Positions 1 through 7,323 of a stretch of 35,074 nt of DNA are shown here, piece after piece; within the stretch, counting starts at the first letter, position 1; every line of letters begins with the position of its first letter. The stretch is from DATDRS01 sp035291605 (GTDB lineage Bacteria > Chloroflexota > Anaerolineae > Anaerolineales > UBA6663), in contig DATDRS010000151.1 of the NCBI GenBank assembly GCA_035291605.1, positions 1 through 35,074 on the forward strand, given 5' to 3'. Both the position numbers and the translations under genes were made by a program. Under the pieces are notes generated by a model. That model searched no databases. It was not told where the DNA came from and was given only the letters and a program-made list of their open reading frames with translations.

Positions 1-25
1 ACCCGCCAGGTCTGGCGAGCACACC

Positions 26-397
26 ATGGCGAAGTTGATCCCAGGCCCGCTCACGCCAGCACAGGTTGCTGGACTGTTTTTGGAAGCTTTCGCCGCCAAC
101 GACGTGACCCGGTACGAGGCGCTCTTGTCCGAAGACGCCCATCTCCGGGTGTCGCGCCTGGACGGCCACGAGGCGCATCATTCACGCCGGCGCGTGATCC
201 GGCGGCTGAGGGAAGAATGGTCAGCCTGGCCCGATCCGGCGCTCGAAATCTACCGCTGCCTCGCCGACGAGACACGCGCACTGATCGAGTTCCGCATCCG
301 GACGACTAAAAACGGACAGCCGGTCAGGCAAAATTGGTGCGCGATCCTGACGACGAAGGGCGGACGGGCGCAGGCGATTGACCTTTACTGCCTGTAG
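26..397 (+). CDS. SnoaL-like (NTF2 fold) protein
   Basis: A 123-aa protein with the size and pattern of a SnoaL/NTF2-like alpha+beta barrel. It opens with a helix of the type TPAQVAGLFLEAFAANDVTR, then a segment about an exposed dose or state (ALLSEDAHLRV), and ends in beta strands (ALIEFRIRTT, NWCAILTTKGGRAQAIDLYC). Proteins of this fold are small enzymes or ligand-binding domains; no catalytic residue can be named here, so the substrate is unknown. The stop codon lies 6 nt before the next ATG, so it is probably co-transcribed with the phosphotransferase-like gene. Only 25 nt of upstream sequence is visible, so its promoter may be outside the window. Confidence 0.7.
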   Translation: MAKLIPGPLTPAQVAGLFLEAFAANDVTRYEALLSEDAHLRVSRLDGHEAHHSRRRVIRRLREEWSAWPDPALEIYRCLADETRALIEFRIRTTKNGQPVRQNWCAILTTKGGRAQAIDLYCL

Positions 398-403
398 CAG
401 AGG

Positions 404-1414
404 ATGCCGGAGCAAACCCTGCCGCCCCCCTGGACACAGCCAGGCTGGCTTGAGCAGGCCAGCGCCTGGATTCACGCCGAACTGGAGCGCCAGGGCATCC
501 GCGTGAGCGGGCCAATCGTGCAGTCCCACGTGCGCCCGTGGTCAACCGTGCTGCGCGCGCCGACGACCGAGGGGGATATTTATTTCAAGGCAGCTATGCC
601 GGCGCTGGCGCACGAGCCGGGCCTCACGCAGGCGCTGGCACGCTGGCGGCCCGACTGCCTGCCGGAAGTGCTGGCGGCTGACCCGGAACGCGGCTGGATG
701 CTGATGGCTGATTTTGGGGCGACGCTCCGCAGCCACATCCAGTCGGCACAGGACCTGTGGCACTGGCACAGGGTGCTGCCGCGGTACGCAGAGATGCAGA
801 TAGAGATGGCGGGCCGCCTGCCCGAATTGCTGGCGCTCGGCGCGCTCGACCGGCGGCTGACGACGCTGCCGGAGCAGTACGAGCGCATGCTAACCGACGT
901 CGAGGTCCTGCGGATTGACCTGCCCCAGGGTTTGACTGCCGAGGAGCACCGGCGATTGCGCGAGCACGCGCCGACGTTCGCCGCGACCTGCGCGCAGCTG
1001 GCGAGCTATCGCCTCCCGGAGACGTTGCATCACGACGATTTCCACGACGGTAATGTGTTTGTCCGCCAGGGGCGCTACATTTTCTCCGACTGGGCCGAAA
1101 GTTGCGCGGCGCATCCGTTCTTCACGCTACTCGTTACGTTGCGCAGCATTACGTACAGGCTCAAGCTGGAGGAGGGAAGCCGCGAGGTGACCCAGCTGCG
1201 CGACCTTTACCTTGAGCCGTGGACGCGCTACGAGTCGCGCGCCAACCTGCTCATGGCCTTTGAACTGGGTCAGCGAGTGGCGATGGTCTGCCGGGCGCTG
1301 ACGTGGCGCCGGGTGGTAGCCGCCCTGGATGCGCCCTTCCGGATTGAACACGCCGACGCGGTCCCGGGGTGGCTGCAGGATTTTCTCAGCGCCGAGGCTG
1401 AAGCGGCGGCCTGA
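404..1414 (+). CDS. APH-fold phosphotransferase family protein
   Basis: A 336-aa protein of the aminoglycoside/choline phosphotransferase (protein-kinase-like) superfamily. Near residue 207 it carries the Brenner-type catalytic motif HDDFHDGNV (D as base, N as metal ligand), followed by the metal-binding aspartate in FSDWAES. The N-lobe has a plausible ATP-binding lysine in IYFKAAMP and a hinge in GWMLMADFG. It would phosphorylate a hydroxyl on a small molecule with ATP or GTP; the substrate cannot be read from the sequence. It follows the SnoaL-like gene by 6 nt, and a weak AGAGG lies directly before the ATG. It is convergent with the glycosidase-like gene, with only 25 nt between stop codons. 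Confidence 0.8.
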   Translation: MPEQTLPPPWTQPGWLEQASAWIHAELERQGIRVSGPIVQSHVRPWSTVLRAPTTEGDIYFKAAMPALAHEPGLTQALARWRPDCLPEVLAADPERGWMLMADFGATLRSHIQSAQDLWHWHRVLPRYAEMQIEMAGRLPELLALGALDRRLTTLPEQYERMLTDVEVLRIDLPQGLTAEEHRRLREHAPTFAATCAQLASYRLPETLHHDDFHDGNVFVRQGRYIFSDWAESCAAHPFFTLLVTLRSITYRLKLEEGSREVTQLRDLYLEPWTRYESRANLLMAFELGQRVAMVCRALTWRRVVAALDAPFRIEHADAVPGWLQDFLSAEAEAAA

Positions 1415-1439
1415 GCGGGGCAGACACGTGGGTCTGTTC

Positions 1440-2684
1440 CTACGAGTCATCGCCCGATGACGGCTCGTCGTGGATGAAGGTGCGCTGCCCCACGACGCCG
1501 GCGATGCCCGCATCGCTCCCGGTTTCGTCGCGCCAGGCCCAGCGGGGAGACTCAACCAGATCGGAGGTGGAGATAACATACGCGAACGCCGCGCCCAACC
1601 CGTTGACGCGCCGCAACATGCCGTAGTAGCGCGCGTACTGGCTGGCGACGAGCGGCTTGGGCTGAGTGGGGTTGCCGAACTCCGTGATGAACAAGAGTTT
1701 CTCTGGGAAGCGCTCGCGATAATTGAGGAAGTTAAACCCCAGCCGGTGCTCGCTCATTTCGCGGTCGTTCACCCAGTAAGCGTGGAGGCCGACCCAGTCG
1801 GCTTGCTGGGCGGCGAACGCAGCCTCGTCGAGGAACTGCTCGGAGTCCACGCGGCCCCCGGCGGCCGAGGTCGGTCCCGGCGAGAGGCCTGGAAACCCGA
1901 ACTTCCCGTCGGGGAAGCGTCGGCGATAAAGGTCCATCACCCTCAAGAACCAGTCCCCGAACTCTTTACCATCGCGCCAGCTCTCGCCCAACCCTTCCCC
2001 CCGCAGGTTCGGCTCGTTGTGAACTTCGATGTAGCGCAGCGTTTCGTCGGCGTCGTACAGGCGTGCCACGTCACTCTGGGTGTATTGGACGAACTGCTCG
2101 GGGGTGATGCGGCGCGGCTGGTCGGACTCGAGGTCGTCGAACGAGACGAAGGGCCGGATGAGGACGAACATGTCCGGGTTGAAGGCGCGCAGGCGCCGCA
2201 CCGAATCCATGGTCGCGTGCGAAGTGACCTTGACCGCCTCGATCCGCGCCCTTGCCACGATGGGATAATCGGCAGGTTGCAGCTCGCCATCGGAGCGGCC
2301 ATGCAAGCCAATGAGCGACACGCCCGGCTTCCACAACTGCGCCCAGTCAAAATCGGTCTGCGGGCCGTAGCGCCACCCGTAATACACGCGCACATTGAGG
2401 ACAATTTGCAGCGCCTCGGGCGTGTCCACCGGGACGCGGTCAATGATCGCCTCCGGGTTGGCTTGTTTGACGATGAGGGGGAGGTCGTCTGGCCAGAAGC
2501 GCGGGCGGACGATGGTGACGTGCTGGTAGCCGCGCCAGTCCACGCGCTCGGGGTCGCGCGCGAAGTCTACGTTGGCGAAGGTCGCGGCATATTCCATCGC
2601 CGCACTGCCCCAGGCCGAGGCCTCGGCGGCGTTCCGCGCGGGGAGGAGGATGACCTGCCGGTCAGGCAAGGGGGGAAGCGCCAC
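1440..2684 (-). CDS. TIM-barrel glycoside hydrolase-like protein
   Basis: A 414-aa protein resembling the (beta/alpha)8 retaining glycosidases of clan GH-A (GH5/GH39-like). The likely acid/base glutamate is in EVHNEPN (about residue 225) and the likely nucleophile in ITEFGNP (about residue 335), with WVGLHAYW between them, the expected order for the clan. I chose the GTG at 2684 as start: it lies 4 nt past the radC stop, with GGGAG 6-7 nt upstream. The longer frame to 2771 would overlap radC with residues of unlikely composition. No signal peptide is visible, so it may be cytoplasmic or a pseudo-enzyme binding domain. Its tight coupling to radC looks like read-through rather than shared function. 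A second TIM-barrel protein of this kind lies at 25717-26829. Confidence 0.75.
   Translation of the reverse strand: MALPPLPDRQVILLPARNAAEASAWGSAAMEYAATFANVDFARDPERVDWRGYQHVTIVRPRFWPDDLPLIVKQANPEAIIDRVPVDTPEALQIVLNVRVYYGWRYGPQTDFDWAQLWKPGVSLIGLHGRSDGELQPADYPIVARARIEAVKVTSHATMDSVRRLRAFNPDMFVLIRPFVSFDDLESDQPRRITPEQFVQYTQSDVARLYDADETLRYIEVHNEPNLRGEGLGESWRDGKEFGDWFLRVMDLYRRRFPDGKFGFPGLSPGPTSAAGGRVDSEQFLDEAAFAAQQADWVGLHAYWVNDREMSEHRLGFNFLNYRERFPEKLLFITEFGNPTQPKPLVASQYARYYGMLRRVNGLGAAFAYVISTSDLVESPRWAWRDETGSDAGIAGVVGQRTFIHDEPSSGDDS
1443..1468. terminator. inverted repeat between convergent genes
   Basis: A perfect 7-bp inverted repeat, GTCATCG then CC then CGATGAC, at 1446-1461 is extended by partly matching ACGA/TCGT flanks. 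It lies over the last codons of the minus-strand gene, beside the convergent gap. A smaller CAGAC/GTCTG repeat sits at 1421-1436. Neither has a clear T-tract, so termination is only a possibility. Confidence 0.3.
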
Positions 2685-2688
2685 GACG

Positions 2689-3414
2689 TTACTCCCGGCT
2701 AAAACCCAGGCCGCGCTCTTTGAGTGAGACGAAGCGGTGGTGGCCGATGACCAGGTGGTCGAGCACGTCAATATCCAGCAGCTTGCCCGCTTCCACGAGG
2801 GCGCGGGTCACCGCCACGTCTTCTGGGCTGGGCGAGGGGTCGCCGCTGGGGTGGTTGTGCGCGACGATGAGCGCGGCGGCGTTCGTCTTGACGGCCTCGC
2901 GGAAGACTTCGCCGACGCGGATGAGGGAGGTGTTGAGTGAGCCGTGGTAGACCTCGAACGGCTTGCCCATGACGCGGTTGCGCGTGTCAAGCAGGATGAC
3001 GAAGAGATATTCCTGGTCGAGCGCGGCAAGCTGGTACATGAGCAGGTTGGCGGCGTCGGCGGGCGACTTGATCACGGTGCGCTCTTCCGGCGAGCTGACC
3101 GCGATGCGCCGCCCAAGCTCGAGCGCGGCCTGCAACTGCGCCGCCTTGGCCGGGCCGACGCCTTTGACCGCGCACAGGTCGGCGTACGAGGCGCGGTGCA
3201 GGCCCGGCAGGCCGCCCTTGTGCGTCAAGATGTGCTCGGCCAGCCGTACGGCGTTCGCGCCTTTCACGCCCACGCGCAGGAGGATCGCCAGGAGTTCGGC
3301 GTTGCTCAAGCCGCTTGCGCCGACCTCGGCCAATCGTTCGCGCGGCCGGTCGGTCTCGGGCAATTCCTTGATGCGCGGGTGGTATTCGGGGACGGGGCTC
3401 TCCGGATCGGCCAT
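2689..3414 (-). CDS. radC: RadC-family JAB/MPN domain protein
   Basis: A 241-aa protein of normal RadC length. The N-terminal half has helix-hairpin-helix DNA-binding-like sequence (SNAELLAILLRVG and LCAVKGVGPAKAAQL). The C-terminal half is the JAB1/MPN metalloprotease-fold domain with the zinc motif HNHPSGDPSPSPED near residue 189. The cellular role of RadC is unsettled; the old repair assignment is doubtful, and related proteins travel with mobile elements. No Shine-Dalgarno precedes the ATG. A TATACA-like -10 lies about 9 nt upstream, so the mRNA may be nearly leaderless. The glycosidase-like gene follows after 4 nt. Confidence 0.93.
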   Translation of the reverse strand: MADPESPVPEYHPRIKELPETDRPRERLAEVGASGLSNAELLAILLRVGVKGANAVRLAEHILTHKGGLPGLHRASYADLCAVKGVGPAKAAQLQAALELGRRIAVSSPEERTVIKSPADAANLLMYQLAALDQEYLFVILLDTRNRVMGKPFEVYHGSLNTSLIRVGEVFREAVKTNAAALIVAHNHPSGDPSPSPEDVAVTRALVEAGKLLDIDVLDHLVIGHHRFVSLKERGLGFSRE

Positions 3415-3440
3415 CGGGAGGAGTGTATATCAAGAGCGGG

Positions 3441-3584
3441 AAAATGGGAATAGGGTAGCGGTAAGGAGTCAACAGCAGTTGGGGATGAGTAATCAGTGAC
3501 CAGCCGCGGGAGGACGCACAAACTGATCACCGACGACTGACCGCGAAGCGTGATCACTGTTTACTGTTTGCTGATGTCTGATGC
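3441..3584. repeat. degenerate heptanucleotide array, 5' of 3614 gene
   Basis: The radC-to-3614 gap is filled by sequence with a 7-nt period. From 3522 the phase is clear for nine units, for example ACTGATC at 3522, GTGATCA at 3550, then CTGTTTA, CTGTTTG at 3564, CTGATGT and CTGATGC at 3578. Units resemble their neighbours but drift along the array. The segment CGCGAAGCGTGATCACTG at 3542-3559 recurs exactly at 7298-7315, and inverted (17 of 18) at 7095-7112. The array runs directly into the TATAAT box at 3585. Confidence 0.75.
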
Positions 3585-3590
3585 TATAAT
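3582..3590 (+). promoter_or_regulatory. extended -10 promoter
   Basis: TGC followed by TATAAT (3585-3590) is a perfect extended -10. No convincing -35 is present, as is usual for extended -10 promoters. Transcription would start near 3597, giving a leader of about 17 nt that holds AGGA before the ATG at 3614. The TG dinucleotide is contributed by the last heptamer of the array. Confidence 0.6.
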
Positions 3591-3613
3591 CCGCCGCACT
3601 TCAGGAACAGGGC

Positions 3614-4090
3614 ATGACGATCAACCTTGACTCTCTCTCCGATTACATTTTGATCATCGTCGCGTTTTTTGGAGCGTTCTTGAGCGCGTTGTGGCTGAGC
3701 CTGGTGATCTGGACGTTCCGCGACATGCGCGGCCGGAGCCGTGACGTGTTCGCGCAGATTCTCGCGGCGCTGGTCGTGGCTGCGCTCACTCTCCCCGGCC
3801 TGGTGGTCTATCTCATCCTCCGCCCGCCGAAGACGCTCGCCGAGACGTACGAGCAGAGCCTCGAGGAAGAAGCGTTATTACAGGAGATCGAAGACAAGCG
3901 GGTGTGCCCCGGCTGCGGGCGGCACGCGCAGGAGGAGTGGCGGGTTTGCCCCAACTGCCACACGAAGCTGAAGAAGCCCTGCGCTCACTGCGGCAGGCTG
4001 ATGGACCTGCCGTGGAACCTCTGCCCCTACTGTGCGACGCCAGTGGAAGGGATGCGCGCGGCGGAAGGCGAACCGGCGGCGCCGGCGTAG
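3614..4090 (+). CDS. membrane protein with C-terminal double zinc ribbon
   Basis: A 158-aa protein with two predicted membrane helices near residues 8-35 (LIIVAFFGAFLSALWLSLVI) and 48-72 (ILAALVVAALTLPGLVVYLI). A charged helix follows, then two zinc-ribbon units: CPGCG with CPNCH, and CAHCG with CPYC, each pair spaced like a four-Cys zinc site. The zinc ribbons should face the cytoplasm. Such proteins are common in Chloroflexota and usually unnamed; an assembly or regulatory role is possible but not shown. AGGA precedes the ATG by about 8 nt, and the gene has its own extended -10 promoter. Confidence 0.8.
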   Translation: MTINLDSLSDYILIIVAFFGAFLSALWLSLVIWTFRDMRGRSRDVFAQILAALVVAALTLPGLVVYLILRPPKTLAETYEQSLEEEALLQEIEDKRVCPGCGRHAQEEWRVCPNCHTKLKKPCAHCGRLMDLPWNLCPYCATPVEGMRAAEGEPAAPA

Positions 4091-4140
4091 AGTGCTGCTC
4101 AATCACCACCAGGAGATGCGCCATAACCCACAGAGACTGG

Positions 4141-4221
4141 ATGATCAAGTTTCTGACCTACACCACCTACGGCCCGCAGGGCGTGATCGAAGAATACAGT
4201 TACCAGGCGACGGAGGGGTGA
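4141..4221 (+). CDS. possible 26-aa small ORF
   Basis: A short frame beginning MIKFLTYTTYG and ending QATEG lies between the zinc-ribbon gene and the DUF2182 gene, ending 6 nt before the next ATG. The same frame extends upstream without stop. DUF2182 genes are often preceded by a DUF1326 gene, so I considered a remnant of that partner, but the residues do not clearly match. No good ribosome site lies at its ATG; an AGGAG occurs further upstream at about 4109. It could be noise. Confidence 0.2.
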   Translation: MIKFLTYTTYGPQGVIEEYSYQATEG

Positions 4222-4227
4222 GGCGCG

Positions 4228-5004
4228 ATGGCCGTAGACATCGTCACCGAGAAAATTCTGAAGCGCGACTGGCTCATCACGCTCGGCGGCAGCATCGCCA
4301 TCACGGCGCTGGCCTGGGTCTATCTGCGGAGGCTGGCGGTCGCGATGAACGACATGGGCAGCCTGTCCGGGATGGCTCACCTGAGACCGTGGACGGCGAC
4401 CGAGGCCTGGCTGACGTTTGTGATGTGGGCGGTCATGATGATCGCCATGATGACGCCCAGTGCCACGCCGGTCATTCTGCTCTACGCCCGCGCCTGTCGG
4501 GGACGAAACAACGAAAGGCAGCCGTTCGCGCCTACCGGCGCGTTCTTCACGGGGTACATCGCCGTCTGGATCGTCTTCAGCCTCATCATGACAGCCCTCC
4601 AGTGGGGACTGGAACAAGCGGCGCTGCTCTCGCCGACGATGACCAGCGCCAGCCCGGTGTTGGGGGGGCTGACGCTAATCGCCGCTGGCGTCTATCAGTG
4701 GCTGCCGGCCAAGAACGTCTGCCTGGGTCACTGCCGTTCGCCAATCCAGTTTCTATCCACCCATTGGCAGCCGGGCATTCCGGGCGCCTTTCGCATGGGA
4801 CTGGAGCACGGCGCTTATTGTCTGGGGTGTTGCTGGGTGTTGATGATCCTGCTCTTTATAGGTGGGGTGATGAACTTATCCTGGGCGGCCGCCGTCGCCA
4901 TCTTTGTCCTAGTGGAGAAAGCAGCGCCGTTCGGACGGGCGGCAGGGCAGATCGGGTCAATCCTGCTTATCGTCGGGGGCATCGCGGTCGTCGGCGGCGC
5001 GTGA
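4228..5004 (+). CDS. DUF2182 integral membrane protein
   Basis: A 258-aa polytopic membrane protein matching the DUF2182 family (predicted metal-binding membrane proteins). Typical signatures are MWAVMMIAMMTPSATP near residue 70, the cytosolic ACRGRN loop, and the HGAYCLGCCWVLM segment near residue 195, whose His and three Cys are the likely metal ligands. About six or seven membrane helices are visible. The family is often paired with DUF1326 proteins and linked to copper or other metal handling by context only. No intact DUF1326 gene is present here. A purine-rich GGAGGGGTGAGG stretch precedes the ATG. Confidence 0.85.
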   Translation: MAVDIVTEKILKRDWLITLGGSIAITALAWVYLRRLAVAMNDMGSLSGMAHLRPWTATEAWLTFVMWAVMMIAMMTPSATPVILLYARACRGRNNERQPFAPTGAFFTGYIAVWIVFSLIMTALQWGLEQAALLSPTMTSASPVLGGLTLIAAGVYQWLPAKNVCLGHCRSPIQFLSTHWQPGIPGAFRMGLEHGAYCLGCCWVLMILLFIGGVMNLSWAAAVAIFVLVEKAAPFGRAAGQIGSILLIVGGIAVVGGA

Positions 5005-5154
5005 GAGCCGTACCGCAGATTGGGAGGAATCTATCGTCACTCGCCGCAACGTCCGACCGGCCCATCCGGGAGTATTGCCCGTGTTCGTAGAAAAACCATG
5101 TGCACCTGTGGGGATTCTCACAAATCATACATAGCCTGCGCACGGGGACTTCTG

Positions 5155-5160
5155 TATAAT
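5155..5160 (+). promoter_or_regulatory. TATAAT -10 box of the long glycan/radical SAM locus
   Basis: A perfect TATAAT at 5155-5160 ends the 150-nt gap after the DUF2182 gene, in which I see no gene or strong hairpin. The -35 region is not recognisable. The ATG at 5159 overlaps this box, which argues that the true start of the next gene is further downstream. Confidence 0.5.
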
Positions 5161-5192
5161 GCGCCAATTACGAGTTGGACAGACCTGTTTGT

Positions 5193-5209
5193 GTTTCTCC
5201 CGGAGAAAC
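5193..5209 (+). promoter_or_regulatory. hairpin covering the ribosome-binding site
   Basis: GTTTCTCC at 5193-5200 and GGAGAAAC at 5202-5209 are exact inverted repeats one base apart, foldable as a 7-bp stem with a CCG loop. The 3' arm contains the GGAG that would be the Shine-Dalgarno for the GTG at 5213. Confidence 0.5.
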
Positions 5210-5212
5210 GAC

Positions 5213-6154
5213 GTGGCGCCTGCCCCTGCCAACGCGGAAGCGGCCATCCTGCGTACGCTGCTCTACGCGGACATCTTCGACTACCCGCTCACCCTCGCCG
5301 AAATCCATCACTATTTGATGGAGGCCCCGGCGACGTTCGAGTCCGTCCGGGTCGCGCTCGACGCCTCACCCTGGCTCGCCGCGCGCGTCACGCGCGTCAA
5401 CGGCTACTTCGCGCTCGCCGGCCGCGCCGAGATCGGCGACCTGCGCGACGAACGCCAGCGCCGCTCTGCCGCGCTGTGGCCTTACGCGCGCCGCTGGGCC
5501 TATCTCACCGGCTGCCTCCCTTTCGTCCGTATGGTCGGCGTCACGGGCGCGCTGGCCGTGAGCAACTCCCCCCCGGACGACGACATTGACTTCCTCATCG
5601 TCGCCGCGCCGGGCCGCGTCTGGCTGGCGCGCGCACTGGCCGTCGGGTTGGTCTACCTGGCCCGCTTCTTGGATGGCGTTGTCCTGTGCCCCAACTACGT
5701 CCTCTCCCAGACCGCCCTCGCGCAAGACAAGCGCGATCTGTTCGCGGCGCACGACCTCGCCCAGATGGTCCCGCTCGTCGGTCACGAGGTGTACGCCGAG
5801 ATGCGCGCCGCGAATCCGTGGTCGGCCCGCTACCTCCCGCACGCGCACCAACCCCTGCGCCGCGAGCCTGACCTTGCGCCGCGCGGCCTCCTGCGCCAAC
5901 TCAAGCGCCTCGGCGAGTGGCTCCTCTCCGGCCGGCCCGGCGACGCGCTCGAAAACTGGGAACGCCGTCGCAAACTCCGCAAATTCGCCGCCGCCGCGCA
6001 GCAACCCGGCTCCTCCGCCCGCCTCGACGCCGACCACGTCAAAGGCCACTTCACCGACTACTCCCGCTCGATTCTCAAGAAATTCAACGAACGCCTCGTC
6101 CATCATTTTCCATCGGATTCACGCGCAGCGGCTCCTTCCGTTGACTCAACATGA
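5213..6154 (+). CDS. nucleotidyltransferase-like protein
   Basis: A 313-aa protein with an N-terminal winged-helix-like region (ILRTLLYADIFDYPLTLAEI) and a central nucleotidyltransferase-type signature: GVTGALAVSN followed by DDDIDFLIV, which matches the hG[GS]...D-x-D pattern of pol-beta-like enzymes with a leading Asp triplet. I chose the GTG at 5213, with GGAG about 8 nt upstream, because the upstream ATG lies inside the TATAAT box. It could transfer a nucleotide to a small molecule, sugar or protein; the target is unknown. The stop overlaps the ATG of the next radical SAM gene by 4 nt, so the two are translationally coupled and likely act together. Confidence 0.65.
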   Translation: MAPAPANAEAAILRTLLYADIFDYPLTLAEIHHYLMEAPATFESVRVALDASPWLAARVTRVNGYFALAGRAEIGDLRDERQRRSAALWPYARRWAYLTGCLPFVRMVGVTGALAVSNSPPDDDIDFLIVAAPGRVWLARALAVGLVYLARFLDGVVLCPNYVLSQTALAQDKRDLFAAHDLAQMVPLVGHEVYAEMRAANPWSARYLPHAHQPLRREPDLAPRGLLRQLKRLGEWLLSGRPGDALENWERRRKLRKFAAAAQQPGSSARLDADHVKGHFTDYSRSILKKFNERLVHHFPSDSRAAAPSVDST

Positions 6155-7275
6155 AACCGCGCCTCGCCCTCAACTTCCTCACCGACCGCCTCGCCGCGCT
6201 CCCGCTGGCGATCCTCTACCTCACCGACCGGTGCAACTCGCGGTGCGTGACGTGCGACTACTGGAGATATGGGCAGACGAATCTCCCGATGGAGGCAGCC
6301 CGGCGCCTCGCGCCTCAACTGAAAGATCTGGGCGCGCAGGTCGTCCTCCTCTCGGGCGGCGAGCCGCTCCTTCACCCATACTGGGCGGAGGTCGCGCGGG
6401 CCTTGCGGACGGCTGTCCCCCGCCTGTGGCTGCTCACCGCCGGACTCTCCCTGCAAAAGCACGCGCCCGCGGCCGTCGAATTGTGCGAACGCATCACCGT
6501 CTCGCTCGACGGCGCGACGCCTGAGACCTACCGCGTCATTCGCGGCGTGGACGCCTTCGAGGCCGTGCGCGCGGGGATTCGGGCCGCCGTCGAGCGGGGG
6601 GCGCACGTCACGCTGCGCTGCACCGTTCAGCGCGGGAACTACCGGGAACTGCCCGCGCTTGTCCGGCTGGCGCGTGAATTGGGCGTCCGGCAAATCTCGT
6701 TCCTGGCCGTGGACGTGAGCACGCACGTCGCCTTCGCTCGCCGCGAAGACTACGAGCGGACGATGGCCCTGCGGACAGAGGATTTGCCCGCCCTCGCCGC
6801 AGTCCTGGATTCTCTCGAAGACGAGTTCGCCCCGGAGTTCGCCTCCGGCTTCATCGCGGAAAGCCCGCCGAAACTGCGGCGGCTCCATCAATACTTCGCC
6901 GCCCTCCTCGCCCAAACCGGCGCGTCATTGCGAGGGGCAAAGCCCCGAAGCCATCCTTTGCCCCTGGGTGAAGTACCCTTTCCTCCCGTCCGCTGCAACG
7001 CCCCGCGCTTCTCCGCCGTCATCGGCGCGGATGGGCAGGTACAGCCGTGCTACTTCATTCAGCCGCCAGTAGACAGTCGTCAGGTGCTGGCGAGCAGTGA
7101 TCACGCTTTGCGGTCAGTGATCAGTGATCCGTCATCTAATTTGTATGACCGCCTGAACGCGCCGGAAATGATTGCGCTCCGGCGGGATATTCGGCAAGGC
7201 AAACGGCCAGAATGCACGCGCTGTGTCTGTTCCCTCTACCGTCCTCCTCACGCCCTTCTTCTCTCTCAACTCTAG
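6151..7275 (+). CDS. radical SAM protein, SPASM-like C-terminus
   Basis: A 374-aa radical SAM protein. The cluster-binding CxxxCxxC is C28, C32, C35 in TDRCNSRCVTCDYW. LLSGGEPLLH (GGE motif, SAM amino group) and the strand ITVSLDGATPETYRVIRG follow in the usual order. The C-terminal part has IGADGQVQPCYF and a CTRCVC group, like SPASM/Twitch auxiliary-cluster domains, often found in peptide- or sugar-modifying enzymes. Two stretches there look foreign: a palindromic element at 6933-6965, encoding residues rich in Pro and Arg, and a heptamer array at 7067-7136 encoding about residues 306-329. Both keep the frame open. It overlaps the nucleotidyltransferase-like gene by ATGA. Confidence 0.88.
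   Translation: MKPRLALNFLTDRLAALPLAILYLTDRCNSRCVTCDYWRYGQTNLPMEAARRLAPQLKDLGAQVVLLSGGEPLLHPYWAEVARALRTAVPRLWLLTAGLSLQKHAPAAVELCERITVSLDGATPETYRVIRGVDAFEAVRAGIRAAVERGAHVTLRCTVQRGNYRELPALVRLARELGVRQISFLAVDVSTHVAFARREDYERTMALRTEDLPALAAVLDSLEDEFAPEFASGFIAESPPKLRRLHQYFAALLAQTGASLRGAKPRSHPLPLGEVPFPPVRCNAPRFSAVIGADGQVQPCYFIQPPVDSRQVLASSDHALRSVISDPSSNLYDRLNAPEMIALRRDIRQGKRPECTRCVCSLYRPPHALLLSQL
6933..6965. repeat. palindromic repeat element inside a CDS
   Basis: AGGGGCAAAG at 6933-6942 and its exact reverse complement CTTTGCCCCT at 6956-6965 enclose a shorter GGGGC-AAA-GCCCC hairpin. The left flank GTCATTGCGAGG resembles dispersed palindromic repeats that are usually intergenic. Here it is read through in frame. 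Confidence 0.6.
7067..7136. repeat. in-frame heptamer array in radical SAM gene
   Basis: Ten consecutive 7-nt units in one phase, for example CAGTAGA then CAGTCGT at 7067-7080, CAGTGAT at 7095, and AGTGATC twice at 7116-7129. It shares an 18-nt segment, inverted, with the intergenic arrays at 3542 and 7298. It encodes a stretch between the likely auxiliary-cluster cysteines. Confidence 0.75.
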
Positions 7276-7323
7276 CGACTGTTCATTGATAACTGTTCGC
7301 GAAGCGTGATCACTGATGACTGA
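7275..7323. repeat. heptamer array spanning stop and start codons
   Basis: Seven 7-nt units from GCGACTG (7275) through TTCATTG, ATAACTG, then TCACTGA (7310) and TGACTGA (7317). The array begins at the last base of the upstream stop codon, and its last two units supply the ATG and first codons of the next gene. CGCGAAGCGTGATCACTG at 7298-7315 is identical to 3542-3559. Confidence 0.75.

Noticed and set aside
1470..2702. 410-aa open frame on the plus strand
   Set aside because: Antisense to the TIM-barrel gene; no domain pattern, rich in Arg, Val and Asp as expected of a shadow.
2685..2771. Extended N-terminus of the glycosidase-like protein to 2771
   Set aside because: It would overlap the radC coding end by 83 nt with Ser/Thr-rich residues; a GTG with GGGAG fits at 2684.
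5159..5212. ATG at 5159 as start of the nucleotidyltransferase-like gene
   Set aside because: It overlaps the TATAAT box and lacks a ribosome site; the GTG at 5213 has GGAG upstream.
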